DNA of 64,000 nt from Paulownia fortunei (lineage: Eukaryota > Streptophyta > Magnoliopsida > Lamiales > Paulowniaceae), in the NCBI GenBank assembly GCA_019321725.1, contig CM033107.1:19087445-19151444 (forward strand), in the 5' to 3' direction. Positions 34,640 to 45,799 of this stretch are shown in pieces. Within the stretch, counting starts at the first letter, position 1, and every line of letters begins with the position of its first letter. A model generated the notes under the pieces. The model ran no database searches. It saw only the letters and a program-made list of their open reading frames with translations, and was not told the origin of the DNA. Position numbers and translations under genes: made by a program.

Positions 34640-37400
34640 AGGAAAATAATTTCCTTTTGTGAAAATTGATTCTCTAAAAATGGTTTAAGTTTTTGTCCAT
34701 TTACTTTGAATACATTACCATTTTTAGGATTTTCAATGTCAATCGTCCCATAAGGATATACCTTTTTTACAACAAAAGAACCATTTTACCTTCATCTTAA
34801 TTTTTCAGAAAATAAATGCAATCGAGAATTACAAAGCAAAACTAATTGACCAACCTCTAATGATTTTCTTAAAATTTTATTGTTATGAAATTATTTGATT
34901 CTTTCTTTATGAAGTAAAGAATTCTCAGGGAAACATTAAATAGTTGTTCATCAGGGAAAATGTCATTAATGGGTGTGGTTTGAAATGAGTCATCACAAAC
35001 GAGTCTCGACAAATGATCAACCACCACATTCACTACTCATTTCTTATTTGGGTAATAGAATCCACCTAATCAGTCTAGATTTGACATCTTTTTTTGACAA
35101 AAGATATTTCAAAACTGCATGATTACTGAAAACAATAACTGATGAGCCAACAAGATAGAATCTAAATTTGTCTAATACAAAAACTGCAGCAAATAATTTT
35201 TTTTCAGTTGTTGAATAATTCAATTGAACACTATTCAAAGTTTTACTAACATAATAAATGACATATGGTTTCTTATATTTTCTTTGTCCTGAGACAACTC
35301 CAATAGCATAGTCATTGACATCATACATTATTTTAAAAGGTAAAGTCTAATCTGGAGGCTGCATGAATGGAGCAGGTAAGCAAGCTTTAAGCTTAACAAA
35401 AGCATTTTCACAATTTTCAATCCATTCAAAAAGTAATATCTTTTATTAGAAGATTACACAAAGGTTTAAATATTATACTAAAATCTTTGATAAATATTCT
35501 ATAAAAATTAAAATGTCCTAAAAATGATCTTACCTCCTTCACAGACTTTGATTTTAGATAATTAACAATTAATTCAATTTTAGATTTGTCTACTTTAATA
35601 TCTTTTGATGAAATAAAATGTCCCAAAATAATATCAATTATTACTATGAAATGACATTTCTCCTAATTGAGTACAAGGTTCTTTTCATCATATTTGATCA
35701 AATACTTTTCTAAATTAGACAAACAATCGTCAAATAAATTACCAAAAAATAGAAAAATCATCCATAAAAACTTCAAGAAAATGTTCTACCATGTCACTAA
35801 AAATACAAAGCATGCATTGTTGGAATATAGGTAGTGCATTACATAATCTAAAAGGCATCATTTGATATATGAAAGTACCAAAAGGATATGAAAAAATAGT
35901 TTTCTTTTGATCTTCAAGTGCAATTGCAATTTGATTATACCCAAAATATTCATCTAAAAAATATTAAAATTCATGTTTCACAACTCTTTCTAAAATTTGA
36001 TCCATGAAAGGTAATGGAAAATGATATTTGCTAGTAATTGAGTTTAGTTTCCTATATTCAATGCACATTCGCCAACCAGTAACAATTCTAATTGGAATTA
36101 ATTCATCATTCTCATTTTTGACTACTGTAACTCCACAACTTGAGTAGGACTTACCCATTAACTATCGAAAATAATATAAATGATTCCATTATTTAAAAGT
36201 TTAATGACTTCATTTCTCACAACTTTTTTCATATTAGGATTTAGCTTTCATTGCATTTCTCTAGAAGATTTAGTATTTTCCTTTAGATAGATTTTATGTG
36301 TGCAAATTAAAGGACTAATACATTTAATATCAACAATGGTACACCCTAAAGCATTCTTATGCATTTTCAGAGTTTCAATCAACTTACCTTTTTGGGATGC
36401 ATCAAGTTTGGAAAAAATTATTATAGGAAAATTTTCATTCTCACTCAAATAAGAGTATTTCAAATCAAATGATAAATATTTCAAATCAATCACTTGAGCT
36501 TTAATACTTAATAGAACATGTTGTATTGTTGATGATGAAATATCTTCAAACTTTAGTTTCCAAAAATATTTTTCTTGTACCAGCAAAAATTCAGCTAGAG
36601 TATTAAAGTGTGTTTTTCAAATACTTTCACTTTCAAAACAAGTTTCTAGAGGATCAAAGATATTAGTGAAAGGAAAATATTCATGAACAAATTCTTTAAT
36701 TGAATCTACTTCATTCACTTCGACATATTCTACAGATTACTTACAAACATTAAATACATTTAGTTCTAAAGTCAAATTTCCAAAAAATAACTTCAAAATA
36801 CTATTCCTATAATTAATCATAGCATTTGAAGTTGAAAGAAAATAATGACCCAAAATGATAGGAATCTGTGTATGTGTATGTGTAATAGGCCCTGTGTCCA
36901 AAATAATGAAATCCACTAGAAAGTAAAACTTATTAATTTGTACCAATACATCTTCTACTACTCCCTTTGGAACTTTAATCGAACGGTTAGTTAGTTGGAG
37001 TACAACAAAAGTTGTTTTAAGTTCTCCCAAACTAAATTGTTCATAAATTGAGAATGGTAGAAGATTTACAATAACACCAAGATCAAACAAAGAACGCTCT
37101 ATTCAAGTGTTTTCTATGGTACATGAAATAGTTAGACAACCCAGATCTTTGTAATTGAGTGGAGTGAATTATTGAATGAATAAACTAATACTTTCAGTTA
37201 AAAATATTTTCTTTTGTGCATGATGTTTTCTTTTAATTGTACATAAATCTTTCAAAAATTTGGCATAAAATGGAACTTGCTTGATTGTATCCAACAACGG
37301 AATATTAATCTTGACTTGTTTAAAAATTTCAAAGATTTCATCATTTGAGTTCAACTTTTGATTTGGTTGCAATCTTTGAGGAAAACGAGCTAAATGTGAG
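34640..37400 (-). pseudogene. pol of element A: protease, RT, RNase H, integrase stump
   Basis: Read from high to low coordinates. Aspartic protease (37090-36740): FDLGVIVNLLPFSIYEQFSL, RSIKVPKGVVEDVLVQI and IPIILGHYFLST. Linker (36586-36248). RT (about 36170-35430): GVTVVKNENDELIPIR, GWRMCIEYRKLNS, HFPLPFMDQILER, the catalytic FMDD near 35760 and SVKEVRSFLGHFNFYR. RNase H (35328-35044): YDVNDYAIGVVSGQR, YVIYYVSKTLNS, NYSTTEKKLFAAVFVLDKFR and LSKKDVKSRLIRW. The next 270 bases go from DHLSRLV-like sequence directly to an integrase C-terminal tail (VYPYGTIDIENPKNGN, then FKVNGQKLKP, 34770-34650), so the integrase core is deleted. Several stops and frameshifts. The order protease-RT-RNase H and the motifs are those of Athila/Tat gypsy elements. 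Confidence 0.88.
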
Positions 37401-38700
37401 GTTGTAACCGAATTAGCCTCCTTGATTGAATTTTCACCTAAATAAGAAATATGACCTGAGTGGAAGGATTAGGTTGAAGTTGAGCAGGAAATTTATCTTT
37501 TTCATGAGTATGCAAAGAAGTTATCAGTGTTGAAAGTGTGCTTTTGATTTCATTGATAGCTTGTGAAGTCTAGTTATTGATGTTTGTTTGTTCATGCATA
37601 AATTCTTGTAAAATTTGCTCAAGAGATTTTGTATGTGGAGTTGGATAAGAAGAAAAGTTTGGTAGCTTTTGTAAATGTAACGGTTGAGCATAGTTCTCAT
37701 CTCGCCAACTAAAATTGGAATAATTTCTCTATTGTGGATTGTACATTTTAGAATATGGAAAATATAAAGGCTTTTTGAATCTATTCATGACATTTGTTTG
37801 TGCTGGAATATTTGGGCATTCATTGGTGGAGCGTCCAACAAATTTACAAATGCTACAAACTTCTTCATTTTGCATAAATCTTATTTCCTTTACTTTTTTA
37901 AGTTCCATGGCCTCAACTTTTCTTTTTAAACTAACAATTCTAGCTTTTAAATCATTTTCTTGACTAAGGTAATATTTTTATTTATTACTATTGTCAAAAT
38001 TAGACCTAATAGAACCTTAAAAAAAATTAAAAATATGCCATGATTGGGAGTTTTCTGCCAAATGGTCTAGATATTCTAGGGTTTCATTAGGTTCTTTATC
38101 AAAAGCCTACCATTACCCATTGTTTCAACAAATTATTTTATTTCAGGAGTTAAACCATTATAAAATAAACTAATTAAGCACCATTTTTTTAAAATCATGA
38201 TGTGGTCAAGAATTTAACAAAGTTTTAAATCATTCTCAATATTGAAAGAAAGCTTCATTAGAATTTTGAAAAAAAATTTGAATTTGTCTTTTCAAAGCAT
38301 TAGTTTTATGAATTAGAAAGAACTTTTTCACAAATTCACCTTGCATTTCTTACCAAGTGTCAATTGACCTAGGTTTAAAGAGTTAAGCTAAGTTTTTGCT
38401 TTATCTTTTAAAAAAAAATTAAATAATTTGAGCTTAATAATCTCATATGTACAAGTTTAATCATTAAAAGTGATACATACTTCATCAAATTCTTTTAGAT
38501 GCAATTAAGAGTTTTCAAAATCTAAACCATGGAAATTAGAAAATAAATGAATCATGCCTGGCTTGAATCGAAAGTTATTTGCATTGAAAGGAAAAATGAA
38601 ACAAGAAGGAGAAGAATTTCGAGAAGGTTATAAGTAATAACGCATGGTATGCACCTATTGATTTTCATTTTCATTTTGGACACTTTCATTTTCAACCATG
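37401..38700 (-). pseudogene. gag of element A
   Basis: Starts at an ATG (38700-38698) reading MVENESVQNENENQ, the same start as element B gag (MTENESVQDENENQ). It then shows LHLKEFDEVC, KLKLFNFFLKDKAKT and GLTPEIK, the gypsy capsid region. A zinc knuckle CSICKFVGRSTNEC (about 37858-37815) has Arg where the RNA-binding His should be. After it comes the Athila-type spacer (PYSKMYNPQ; LEQILQEFMHEQTNINN). Many stops and frame changes. Confidence 0.8.
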
Positions 38701-38861
38701 ATGGAAGTGTGTCAAGGTGACTCAAACAAATTTTCAAATAAAATTTCAGATTTATTTCTAACTAAACAACGAGAATTATACCTATGATACCATATGAACA
38801 TATAATCACACAATATTTATAAAGGAAAAATATTTACAAACTTGAATACTTACCTTACTTT

Positions 38862-38885
38862 CCCCGACAACGATGTCAAAAACTT
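38862..38885 (-). other. Primer-binding site of element A
   Basis: On the minus strand TTTTTGACATCGTTGTCGGGGA follows the 5' LTR. It is a drifted form of the tRNA-Asp site (TGGCGCCGTTGCCGGGGA) and matches the site of element B (TTTTTTGTGTCGTTGTCGGG). Confidence 0.75.
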
Positions 38886-38888
38886 TTT

Positions 38889-40657
38889 ACAGCTTTAAGA
38901 TTGCAAATCCAAGTGTAGATTGTGTCAAGTAATAAATTTCTCAGGACTTTGAGGTTGATCCACAAGAAAGTTATTTGAAATTTTTCGGTTTATATTTCTT
39001 AAAAGATATGTTGAATGTGGTTTAGAATATAAAAAAAAATATGCTATAACTAAGAAATTAAAGTAATAAAAGTACTGAGAATTAGAAATTCGCTCTTAAG
39101 TTTTAGATAGAGGAACGATTATTTATTCTTTTTACCTCTTTTAAATGCCACAATTGGAATCTATATATAATGAAGGTTCCAATAGAAAACTGTTATCAAA
39201 TAGTTCATGCATTAAGGTAATCATGATATTATCTTATTGTTTGCAAATTATCTCTTAACACCAATACTTGTTTATAGGATCAAGTTTTTATGCATACTTT
39301 TGTTTACAATAAATCAAGGTTTCACATTAGCAGTCGGTGGGGTAGAACCTTACAATAAGGTAAATGAACTCAAGTATTTATTGTGTCATTAGAGATACAT
39401 AAATCAATAATAACCACAAAATAAGAAAGGTTTTAACGGCAACACTTATTTATAGGATCAAGTATTTATGCACACCTTAGTTTATAACAAATTAAGGTTT
39501 CACATTAGTAGTCGATTGGGTAGAACCACATAATAAACTAAATGAATTCAAGTATTTGTTGTGCCATTAGTAATACATAAATCAAGAATCCCCACTAAAT
39601 AAGAAGGGTTTCAATCAAAAATCAAAATAATAAAACAACACATCTGAATATTATACACTTTTATAATCGTTCCTCTTCCTCTTCCTCCTCCTCCTCCTCC
39701 TCCATCAAGCGCTTCACCCTTTCTCCACAGCTTAAATGAAATTTAGACAGATAAAATGAAAGTAGAAAAGACTAAAAATAGAAGAGAAACCAGAAAATAT
39801 ATTTCTATTACTACTAAAAACTTATATTACTACTAGAAAATATAACCTAAAAAAAGACAATAATAAAACTTTTTTTCTCCTTCTAAGAGTTTTTGTGTGT
39901 CTTAAATACCATCCAAGAGCCCCTATTTATAGTAGAACAATACCTAAATTGACATGTTTAAATTCACTCCAAATTAACTTTAAATGGGCTCTAAATTCAC
40001 ATACTATTTTCTTATCTAAATTTTGTCATACATTTTTCTCTAGGCAATCAGTTATAGATTTGTCTATTAGCTTCATTTTTCAACTTGAATCACCTAATCT
40101 AACCACTAGGGAGAAAGTATGCTTGATTTATGGAGATGTGTAAGCATAGATAGATTCTTTCTAATGCACACACTTGGACAAATGTTCTGCTATAATAAAA
40201 GCTGAATTGGGTTGATATTCCAACAACGAAGTTCTATTTCTTGGCTTTCAAATGAACCAAAAATCAGGTTCATAAGGCTTTTAAACATGGAGTTATACCT
40301 AAAATACAAAAAATTGCCCAAGTTTGAAAATATGCTTATTTTGAATTTATTGCAAGATTAACAATCACTTGCAAAATTCAACTGATTTTTTGTATATATT
40401 TTGATCTATCCATAATGGACTTAGGCAAAAATGATCATTTTCTTCTAATTGTGATATTTCTTTGATTCAATAAAATATTATTTCCCAACTTGCTCACGAA
40501 ATGTATTGTTTTCTTTGATTTCATTTTAGTTCTTTTTGATTTTTTTTTCATTGATTCCCTAATACAAAATATTAATAAAATCATAATATTAAAAAGAATA
40601 AAATAAGAAAAATATAAAAAATTTAATACAAAAATATATCAAAATATGCACTTATTA
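38889..40657 (-). repeat. 5' LTR of element A
   Basis: About 1.77 kb. The pair to 25835-29098. Its outer end reads TAATAAGTGCATATTTTG on the minus strand, with the terminal TG mutated to TA. It holds a TCC microsatellite (39671-39703) that is not expanded in the 3' LTR. Confidence 0.85.
39671..39703. repeat. (TCC/TTC)n microsatellite in the 5' LTR of A
   Basis: CCTCTTCCTCTTCC is followed by repeated CTC units. The 3' LTR has only TTCTTCTTCCCCC at the same place (about 28091-28103), so the expansion happened after insertion. Confidence 0.85.
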
Positions 40658-40662
40658 ATAAG

Positions 40663-41799
40663 TGTATGATATTTACCAATAGATTATTTGGTTTGGTAAA
40701 TTGAATTCAAACTCACCAAACTACCAAGTAAAACGTTACATTGCCAAGTATTTTTGAATTGTTTAAGACCAAGTCAAAAATAAATTGGAACAAGAAAAGA
40801 AAAAAACGTAATAGTCAAGATCCCACCAAAATTAAAATAGAAAAATAAGACACTCCAAGTCCACATGGTCTTTCCCCTCAATGTCACAATCAAAACTCTC
40901 AAATAAGCACGTCATTGCCTTGACTTTGGATAATTCTCCCATTAAGAGAAGAAATTGATAGTTTTAGGTTGTAACATTTAGTAGATTGTTTAATTGTTGG
41001 CTATTATGCCATCAATATTCTTATCGTGCCAAAGCAGATTTGTGAATTTTATCTCAACCATTTGGTAGTGTACAAGTAAATTTACGAATTATTAAATATA
41101 TATAATAATATCATGAAGTAAAATAATATTTTTTATATATAATTCAATTACTTACGACTCCATTTAAATTAACTCAAATGAATAATATGAAAGGAGCCCA
41201 AATTATTACTTCAAATTGATGTTCTTCCAGCAAACTTTGCTAACTGGCCTCTCCATTTTGCCGGGAAATTGGAAACGGAGACAGGAATTAATTACGATCT
41301 TTTATTTCTTTTCAAATGAAGCCATAAACCACAAATTCACTTGGGTTTAGCAAACTAGCCCTTTCTGTCGAGGGGGTGATAAAGAGAATATAGTTATTTT
41401 AATTGTGTGAATTACAAAAACTATTTTAAAGTTTGGTCTATTTATAAAAAAATAATTTAAATTTGTAAATTACAAATTGCTCATTAACATTTTATTTATT
41501 TTACAAATTGCACCTATTTAAGTGTATTTGTAAATTAAAGACAAACGTTAAGAAGTATTTATTATAATTTTAAAATATAACTGAACTTTTTGTATTTCAA
41601 CTGAACTTTAGATGTAGTTTTTATAATTTATCCTTTTAAGTTACTTCTTATTGCTTGAGTTATTTTCTATATTTCATAATTTTAGTCATGGAGCACAGGG
41701 AAGTTCGAAAAGGGCAGGCAACATGTTTGATTTGAAGCTGGAGAGGACATGGAAAAACAATTACTATGATTAGTGTTGAGTTGGTTTTAAATTTACAAC
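40663..41799. other. Non-coding stretch between elements A and C
   Basis: AT-rich, without recognisable coding content. Short poly-purine and ATTTTATTTATT-type runs only. Confidence 0.4.
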
Positions 41800-42410
41800 T
41801 TAAACACCTTTGACTTGATATCTTTTTTAGTCTTCAAGTATTTTTTTTCGCTTTTTACGTGTTTCATTTGCATTTTGTAGAAAACTAGCGAATGAAGTTT
41901 TTGAAAAAGTTCCAAAGAAAATCAAGGAAAAGAAGAGAAAAGTGAACAAACAAAAGAAAAAAAAGTTAGCCCAAAGTGGCACTGCAGCTCCATATTTCGA
42001 CCTGAGGCTCCAATTGAGAGATGCAAAACAGAGAGACTCGTGCCATGGCACCATTTGATGATATTGGCAGAGTTGGAAAATAGAGATCCTGGCGCTGCCA
42101 CGGCGCCTCCAAAGAAAAGAACATTGCGCCGCAGTGCCAAGATTTGAGGCCGCAGCACCTGTCGATGAATTTTTAGGTTTTGGTGGTTCAATCTTTAATC
42201 AGCTCAGTTTTGGGAAACATATGAAAAAGGAAAAGAAGCATTCTTTGATTGAAAAAAATAAAGACTTTTGGACTTTTGAGAAACAGAAAAAGAGAACAAG
42301 AAAGCAAGAGAGCACAAGGAAACAAAGATTCAAAAACACAATTGAAGACATCAATTCTTGGACATAGGAAATTGATTATCCTCTTGATTTTTAGAGATTC
42401 TTTTTCTGGC
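41800..42410 (+). repeat. Left part of an LTR of family C (interrupted by element B)
   Basis: The segment 42290-42410 (GAGAACAAGAAAGCAAGAGA, then GAAGACATCAATTCTTGGAC and TTAGAG) is repeated at 48650-48750 in front of the C gag. It contains the GC-rich word cluster of this family (GCGCTGCCACGGCGCC, TTGCGCCGCAGTGCC, GGCCGCAGCACC; 41975-42165). The left end is not fixed. The right part of the same LTR resumes at 47925. Confidence 0.6.
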
Positions 42411-42539
42411 TTAGCCTAGACCTGGGGAAAGACTCTTTTTAAAAACTTGCTCGCTAAATTGATAGCTTACCTAAGATGGGTACCTATGTGAGAAGAGCAC
42501 CTCAACAACTTAAACAGATAGGAACTCTTGTGACTCTTC

Positions 42540-44116
42540 TGATAAGTGCAGACATTTTTTTGTATCAAATTCTTTATATTTTTCTTATTGTATTCTTGTT
42601 AATATTATTATTTTATTAATGTTTTGTGTTAGGAAATCAATGAATATGAAAATATAAAAAAAAAGTATATTTTTAGACTTGTGCAATTTTTGTATTTTGA
42701 ACATAATTTTATGATCAAAAACCCTATGGACCTGAAACTTATTTCATTTGAAAGCTAAAAGATAGAAGTATAATTTTTCTGTTGAAAACTCAGCCTAATT
42801 CAGTATTGATTATAACAAAAAATTCGTCCAAATAGTTTCACAAAATGAATTACAAAAATTCGGATAAGAGTTCAGCCCAATATTGACTTATTTGACAAAT
42901 TGAGCCATATCTCTTAAGCCCAAATTTATTTTGGGCTAAAATTTGGATATGTTATATATAAGAGATAAATAAATAAGTTTACTGAAGACAAGATGGTGAG
43001 AAATATGTTAAAATAATAAAAACATAGGCTGCATATTGCAACTATTGTTAAAGGACGACTCTTAAACATAATTTGGTAATTTGACCATATCTCCTTCATC
43101 CGACAACCAAATTTGAAAAATGATATATGAAAATATATTAACACCGAAAGATCTATAATTTTAGTTCTTTACTCATCATCAAAATCTGGATGTATCTGAC
43201 TTAAAAATATAATTCAATTCGGTAAATGAGGACTTAGTGTAACAACTTACTAACTTTTGGCAACTAGCATACCACTTGATTAACCCCTCCATTATTTATT
43301 TGGCCTCTAGCTTACTCTAAGTACTATAAATAGACCATGTATTAAACTTATAAGAGAATGGGGTAGAGAGTTTCTTTAGACTAAGTTTTCTAGTAATGTA
43401 AGTTTTCTAGTTGTAATATAAATGTATTCTCTAGTTTCTTCTATTTTTAATCTTTCTTACTTTTATTATGTCTTTCTAAATTTTATTTTGGTGAGGAAAA
43501 AAGATGAACCTCTTGATGGAGGAAGAGAAATGATTATAAGAGTAGAAAATATTTAAGCATATTGTATTATTATTTTGAGTTTTGATAGAAACCCTATTTG
43601 TTTTGTAGTGAATCTTGATTTATATATCTCCAATGGCACCACAAATACTTGGATTTATTTAGTTTATTGTACGATTTTACCCCACCGACTGCTAATATGA
43701 AACCTTAATTTGACAAAAGTTTGCTTAAATGTTTGATCCCATAAATAAGTGTTGCCATTAAGAGATAATTTGCAATAGTAAGACAATATCATGATTACCT
43801 TTTTGCATGAGTTATTTGATAATATCTTCCCATTGGAACCTTCATTATGTATGGAGAGATAAAAAGAATAAATAACTATTTGTCTATCCAAAACTCAAGA
43901 GTGGGTCCCTAATCCTCAGTATTTTTATTACTTTGATTTTTCTTTAGTTACAACATATATAATTGTTCATATATTTTGATTCATATAAATCTCATTTTTT
44001 CAGAATTATAATCCTGAATTCTTTAAGCAACTTCCCCGTGGATCGACCTCGGGCTCACGAGAAATTTATTACTTAATAAAACTTGCACTTGGGTTTGCAA
44101 CTTTAAAGTTGTAGCA
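42540..44116 (+). repeat. 5' LTR of element B
   Basis: About 1.58 kb. It begins TGATAAGTGCAGACATTTTT and matches 47483-47926 at its start. Its second half (43500-44100) matches the reverse complement of the inner part of the A LTRs (for example 43795-43930 against 39060-39200). It ends GTTGTAGCA before the primer site. Confidence 0.85.
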
Positions 44117-44118
44117 AG

Positions 44119-44142
44119 TTTTTTGTGTCGTTGTCGGGGAAG
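44119..44142 (+). other. Primer-binding site of element B
   Basis: TTTTTTGTGTCGTTGTCGGG lies three bases after the 5' LTR. It is a drifted tRNA-Asp-type site, as in element A. Confidence 0.8.
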
Positions 44143-44303
44143 GCAAGGTAAGTATTCAAGTTTGTTAATATTTTTCCTTTGTAAATATAGTTGTTTATTT
44201 TCTTTATGGATATATGGTTATATGGTATCGTAGTCATAATTCTTGGTATTTAGTTAGAAATAAATCTAAAACTTTGTTTGAATCATCTCCACATACTTCC
44301 ACC

Positions 44304-45360
44304 ATGACTGAAAATGAAAGTGTTCAGGATGAAAATGAGAATCAACAGGTGCGTACCATGTGTTATTACTTACAACCTTCTTGAAATTATTCTCCTTCTT
44401 ATTTCATTTTTCCTCTCAATGCAAACAACTTTCAATTCAAGCTAGGTATGATTCATTTTTTTTTTAATTTTCATGGTTTAGACTCTGAAAGCCCTTACTT
44501 ACATTTGAAAGAATTTGATGAACTATGTGCCACTTTTGATGATCAAACTTACACAAATGAGATTGCTAAGCTCAAATTATTTCCTTTTTTTTAAAAGATA
44601 AAGCAAAAACATGGCTTAATTCTTTAAAACCAAAGTCAATCAGCAGTTGGCAAGAAATGCAAACTGAATTTTTTTTAAAAAAATCTTTTCAACTCATAAA
44701 ACTAATGTTTTGAAAAGACAAATTCAAATTTTTTCTCAAAATTCTAATGAAGTTTTCTTTCAATATTGGGAAAGATTTAAAAATTTGTTGAATTCATGCC
44801 CACATCATGGTTTTGAAAAATGACATTTAATTAGTTTCTTTTATAAAGGTTTAACTCCTGAAATAAAATAATTTGTTAAAACAATGTGTAATGGTGAGTT
44901 TCTTGATAAAAAATCTGATGAAGCCCTAGAATATCTAGATCATTTGGCAGAAAACTCTCAATCATGATATAATATTAATTCTCCTGAAGGTTCTATTAGA
45001 TCTAATCTTGCTAATAGTAATAAAGAAAAATATTACCTTAGGCAAAAAAATGATCTAAATGCTAGGCTTGCTAGTTTAACAAGAAAAATTGAAGCCATGA
45101 AACTTAAAAAAATAAAAGAAATTAAATTTGTGCAAGAGGAAGAAGTTTGTAGCAATTGTGAACTTTTGGGGCACTCCACCAATGAATGTCCAAACATTCC
45201 AGTACAAGCAAATTTCATGACAATTCAAAAAACCTTTTCATTCCCCATATTCTGAAACGTACAATCCACAATGGAGAAATCATCCCAATTTTAGTTGATG
45301 ATATGATAACCGTGTTCAACCGCTGCATTCATAAAAACCACCAAAATTTTTGCTTATGTA
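44304..45360 (+). pseudogene. gag of element B
   Basis: Starts ATG at 44304 (MTENESVQDENENQ). Capsid signatures follow in shifting frames: SPYLHLKEFDELCATF, AKLKLFPFF, KDKAKTWLNSL, then FSQNSNEVFFQYWERFKNLL, YKGLTPEIK and SDEALEYLDHLAENSQS. An intact zinc knuckle CSNCELLGHSTNEC (about 45148-45189) binds RNA in working gag proteins. Frameshifts at the poly-T/poly-A runs (44580-44690) and several stops disable it. After the knuckle the sequence follows the element A spacer up to about 45355, then switches abruptly to LOG-like sequence. Confidence 0.82.
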
Positions 45361-45371
45361 GAAAGAGTCAA

Positions 45372-45790
45372 AGTTTTGGAATTACCCCAAAAAATTTAGC
45401 AGAACAGAATATCACATGTATGACCATTGGAGATGAGCTAAAAGTGTCACATATTCAGGACAGAATGTCTAACATGTTAAACAATGCAGATGCATATATC
45501 ATTCTACCTAGTGATTTTAGTACACTAGAGGAATTATTCCAAATTGTCTCTTGGGCACAACTCAACATTCACTAAAAACCTATAAGTATTGTTAATATTA
45601 ATAGTTTTTATGATGGTTTGCTATCTTTTGTAGATCATACTGTGAAAAAAAGGTTTTATTTTACCATTTGCGAGAAGAATTCTCATTTATGCTCCGACAC
45701 CTAATTAATTGATTGATCAACTTCTAGCATATATGCCAGAACATGATCCAGCTTTAGCCAATGTGGATTGGTCCAATAGGAACAATGGTT
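45372..45790 (+). pseudogene. LOG-like fragment carried by element B
   Basis: Same LOG-like gene as in element A, lacking the N-terminal third. Reads FGITPKNLAEQNITCMTIGD, then ELKVSHIQDRMSNMLNNADA, ILPSDFSTLEELFQI (family PGGxGTxxE, here with three changes), SWAQLNIH, a stop, KPISIVNINSFYDGLLSF, VDHTV, then LLAYMPEHDPALANVDWSN. The same tail DPALA-x-VDWSN as in A shows common origin. It joins gag sequence at 45355-45372 and is followed by the shared non-coding region with the hairpin at 45939. A 129-codon frame (45186-45575) spans the gag spacer and this fragment. It has no expected activity. Confidence 0.85.
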
Positions 45791-45799
45791 GAAAATACA

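Larger units (their letters stand above)
25835..40657 (-). mobile_element. Element A: Athila-like Ty3-gypsy retrotransposon carrying a LOG-like gene
   Basis: Minus-strand element with both LTRs (40657-38889 and 29098-25835), a tRNA-Asp-like primer site, gag, protease, RT, RNase H, a stump of integrase, a LOG-like passenger, and a 3' polypurine tract. Candidate target duplications are ATAGG (25830-25834) and ATAAG (40658-40662), one mismatch. Two later solo LTRs sit inside; without them the element is about 11.0 kb, normal for Athila. All reading frames are broken. Visible LTR-LTR differences, including small indels, show it is the older host of the nested insertions. Confidence 0.85.

Noticed and set aside
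34640..38700. Endogenous caulimovirus-like sequence
   Set aside because: RT and RNase H are flanked by two LTRs, a tRNA-Asp-like primer site, an Athila-type protease and gag, and an integrase tail. These are gypsy retrotransposon features; there is no movement protein or viral coat region.
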